Below, one piece after another: positions 5,513 to 5,766 of a stretch of DNA of 5,766 nt (its first letter is position 1; each line of letters opens with the position of its first letter). This stretch comes from Desulfuromonadales bacterium (GTDB lineage: Bacteria; Desulfobacterota; Desulfuromonadia; Desulfuromonadales; UBA2294), in NCBI GenBank assembly GCA_030591795.1, contig JAUVAJ010000131.1, positions 1-5,766 of the forward strand, read 5' to 3'. The notes under the pieces are model-generated. The model did no database searches, was not told where the DNA came from, and saw nothing but the letters and a program-made list of their open reading frames with translations. Position numbers and translations under genes: made by a program.

Positions 5513-5667
5513 GTCTAAGCGCCAACAAATAGTAAGCAAAAAATGGCTCTTCCCTGCGGGAGGCATCTCTATCTGCATAGTGGGGCAGGTTTTAATAACT
5601 ATCGATAAATTGATCCGGGCCCGTTCCAATGGGGCCCTATCAGTTGATGGTAACTGGGAGTAAAGGC
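5513..5667. other. Gene-free stretch with successive hairpins
   Basis: No supported gene is present. Three stems follow one another: CCTGC/GCAGG (5553-5557 with 5585-5589) enclosing CTAT/ATAG; GGGCCC/GGGCCC (5617-5622 with 5632-5637) with TGAT/ATCA outside it (5611-5614 with 5639-5642); and CAGTT/AACTG (5641-5645 with 5652-5656). This could be a structured RNA, a leader for a gene beyond the window, or repeat remnants. It matches no riboswitch I know. Confidence 0.4.
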
Positions 5668-5668
5668 T

Positions 5669-5766
5669 TTGTCATTTCGAATACGCCTTCGCATAAAGCT
5701 ACGGCGCACATGCAGAGAGAAATCTCGGGTTAAGTGGTTTAAACAAAAAGAAACAAACAAGATCTC
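5669..5766. repeat. Dispersed repeat copy C with short nested element (cut by window edge)
   Basis: TTGTCATTTCGAA at 5669-5681 and AGAGAGAAATCT at 5714-5725 match the left arm of copies A and B2. Between them is the compact nested element TACGCCTTCGCATAAAGCTA followed by CGGCGCACATG. The last bases, AAGATCTC, are the beginning of the right arm, which continues outside the window. Confidence 0.72.

Noticed and set aside
5452..5766. Known riboswitch such as a cyclic-di-GMP aptamer
   Set aside because: The conserved aptamer core motifs are not present in the hairpin stretch.

Overview
The window is a stretch of bacterial chromosome with seven protein-coding loci, two tandem type II toxin-antitoxin (TA) modules and an unusual amount of repeat and hairpin DNA between genes. 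No rRNA, tRNA, CRISPR array or insertion-sequence transposase is visible. The FG-GAP/VCBS protein, the small GAF protein, a PepF-like M3 peptidase and the GTCATTTCGA-type dispersed repeats together suggest a free-living Gram-negative bacterium, perhaps a Desulfuromonadales-like (former Deltaproteobacteria) lineage. That assignment is inference from gene style, not from a marker gene.

Layout. (1) Bases 3-908 (+) are the C-terminal part of an FG-GAP/VCBS-like protein that begins outside the window. (2) Bases 909-1223 carry a dispersed inverted repeat, a small hairpin and a promoter/operator. (3) Bases 1224-1754 hold a DinJ-YafQ type TA pair in which the toxin is broken by an apparent one-base deletion in an A run. 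(4) Bases 1755-2109 hold an intrinsic terminator, a second dispersed-repeat hairpin and a well-formed sigma70 promoter. (5) Bases 2110-2654 hold an intact ParD-ParE pair, followed by a terminator almost identical to the first. (6) A GAF-domain gene at 2774-3283 lies on the minus strand, convergent with parE and sharing its terminator. (7) Bases 3284-3654 contain more repeat copies, one carrying a second hairpin-rich element inside it. (8) Bases 3655-5451 (+) encode a complete M3-family oligoendopeptidase. (9) Bases 5452-5766 contain its terminator, several small hairpins and a third repeat copy cut by the window edge.

The two TA modules are each likely autoregulated: an antitoxin with a ribbon-helix-helix N terminus sits downstream of a palindrome-bearing promoter, and the toxin start overlaps the antitoxin stop. 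parDE and its promoter lie between two 40-bp terminator copies that match at 38 positions, which suggests modular gain or duplication. The housekeeping-type genes (peptidase, GAF protein, VCBS protein) appear to be separate transcription units with no obvious functional link to the TA modules. I see no clearly new defence or biosynthetic system. The most notable signals are the repeat-within-a-repeat structure, the duplicated terminators around parDE and the orphaned antitoxin beside a dead toxin.
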